Assembly: GCF_051027545.1 (NCBI RefSeq)
Contig: NZ_CP194902.1
Location: forward strand, 3,410,001 to 3,474,000
Source: Methylocaldum sp002005105
Lineage (GTDB): Bacteria; Pseudomonadota; Gammaproteobacteria; Methylococcales; Methylococcaceae
Direction of reading: 5' to 3'
Length of the DNA: 64,000 nt
Positions within the stretch are counted from its first letter, which is position 1. The number at the start of each line of letters is the position of its first letter. A model generated the notes under the pieces. It was not told the DNA's origin, searched no databases, and saw only the letters and a list, made by a program, of their open reading frames with translations. Below, in pieces: positions 63,511 to 64,000 of this stretch. The translations under genes and the position numbers were made by a program.

Positions 63511-64000
63511 TCATGCCCGCGCAGCCGGAGTGATTTTGGGATTCTGAGAAACGGCGTTTCCTGCTTGCAGCTGCCACATGGCGTCGAATACGCCGCGCCG
63601 CCGCCTCAATTCCTCGGGGCTGCCGTCCTCGACGATACAGCCTTCACTCAGCACGATGATCCGGTCGAACGAGGCCACCGTGGACAGCCGATGAGCCACC
63701 GCCAGCACGGTGCGGCCCCGCATGAGCTTGGCCAGCGCCTGGTGAATCTCGAGCTCCGAAGCGGTATCCAGTGCCGAGGTGGCTTCATCCAAGATCAGGA
63801 TCGGCGCGTTCTTCAGAAAAGCGCGGGCGATGCCGATGCGCTGACGCTGGCCTCCGGACAGTTTCACGCCGCGCTCTCCGACCAGCGTGTGGTATCCCTC
63901 CGGTAACGCGCGGATGAAAGCATCGCAAAAGGCCTGACGGGCCGCGGCATAGACCTCCTCGTCGCTGGCCTCGGAGCGGCCGTAGCGGATGTTGTCCAGG
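63511..64000 (-). CDS. ABC transporter ATP-binding/permease protein, 5' end outside window
   Basis: C-terminal part of a type I ABC exporter. Translating the minus strand from the window edge gives NIRYG, EGYHTLVGERG, signature LSGGQRQRIGIARAFL, Walker B PILILDEATSALDT and VLAVAHRLSTV, ending near 63511. It belongs to the MsbA/HlyB-type half-transporters. Walker A and the membrane domain are beyond position 64000. Substrate unknown. Confidence 0.92.
   Translation of the reverse strand, partial: LDNIRYGRSEASDEEVYAAARQAFCDAFIRALPEGYHTLVGERGVKLSGGQRQRIGIARAFLKNAPILILDEATSALDTASELEIHQALAKLMRGRTVLAVAHRLSTVASFDRIIVLSEGCIVEDGSPEELRRRRGVFDAMWQLQAGNAVSQNPKITPAARA

Overview
The window looks like a chromosomal segment of a GC-rich gammaproteobacterium. 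The best internal evidence is the block at 39.7-59 kb: ispB, tsaC, topA, smg, dprA and a LysM gene on the minus strand, then def, fmt, rsmB, a DUF4390 gene, ntrY, ntrX and trkA, and later typA, on the plus strand. This order is typical of gammaproteobacteria such as Methylococcales and Xanthomonadales. Methylococcaceae is my best guess, but that is inference, since no methane-oxidation gene lies here.

Layout. 1-12.1 kb is a metal, redox and respiration region: a truncated heavy-metal P-type ATPase, a peroxiredoxin, an aminotransferase/methyltransferase/phosphoglycerate mutase group, an intact IS5-family element, a metal ABC transporter without a binding protein, a cyanide-insensitive-type bd oxidase (cydAB plus a DUF2474 small subunit) and a ZIP-like protein. 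12.1-20.6 kb carries envelope and stress genes (BON, L,D-transpeptidase, a thiamine-diphosphate enzyme, an Anabaena-sensory-rhodopsin-transducer homologue, lipoproteins, an SDR) among many structured repeats. 20.7-25.2 kb is an RND efflux pair with a broken outer-membrane-channel start. 25.4-29.6 kb has a sigma-54 activator, two DUF proteins and a Bfd ferredoxin.

30.2-37.7 kb is a signalling operon on the minus strand: a 1723-residue kinase-like/AAA/TPR/GAF/histidine-kinase protein, a receiver fused to a KaiB domain, and a PAS histidine kinase whose receiver is cut off. 37.8-39.7 kb is a graveyard of transposase and integrase remnants ending at a tRNA-Pro(CGG) gene. 39.7-59 kb is the housekeeping block. 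59-64 kb has a small membrane protein, an ammonium transporter, two ferritin-like proteins and the end of an ABC exporter.

The most unusual signal is in the DNA, not the proteins. Several non-coding stretches (5537-5991, 17821-18232, 13706-13856, 29929-30080, with single units elsewhere) are built from consecutive hairpins. Their stems differ in sequence but stay complementary, while loops and linkers are nearly constant. Some units have the GTAG-plus-hairpin form of REP elements; others use a TTTGCGATTGG linker that I do not recognise from a named family. The second strong candidate is the KaiB-receiver/giant-kinase operon.
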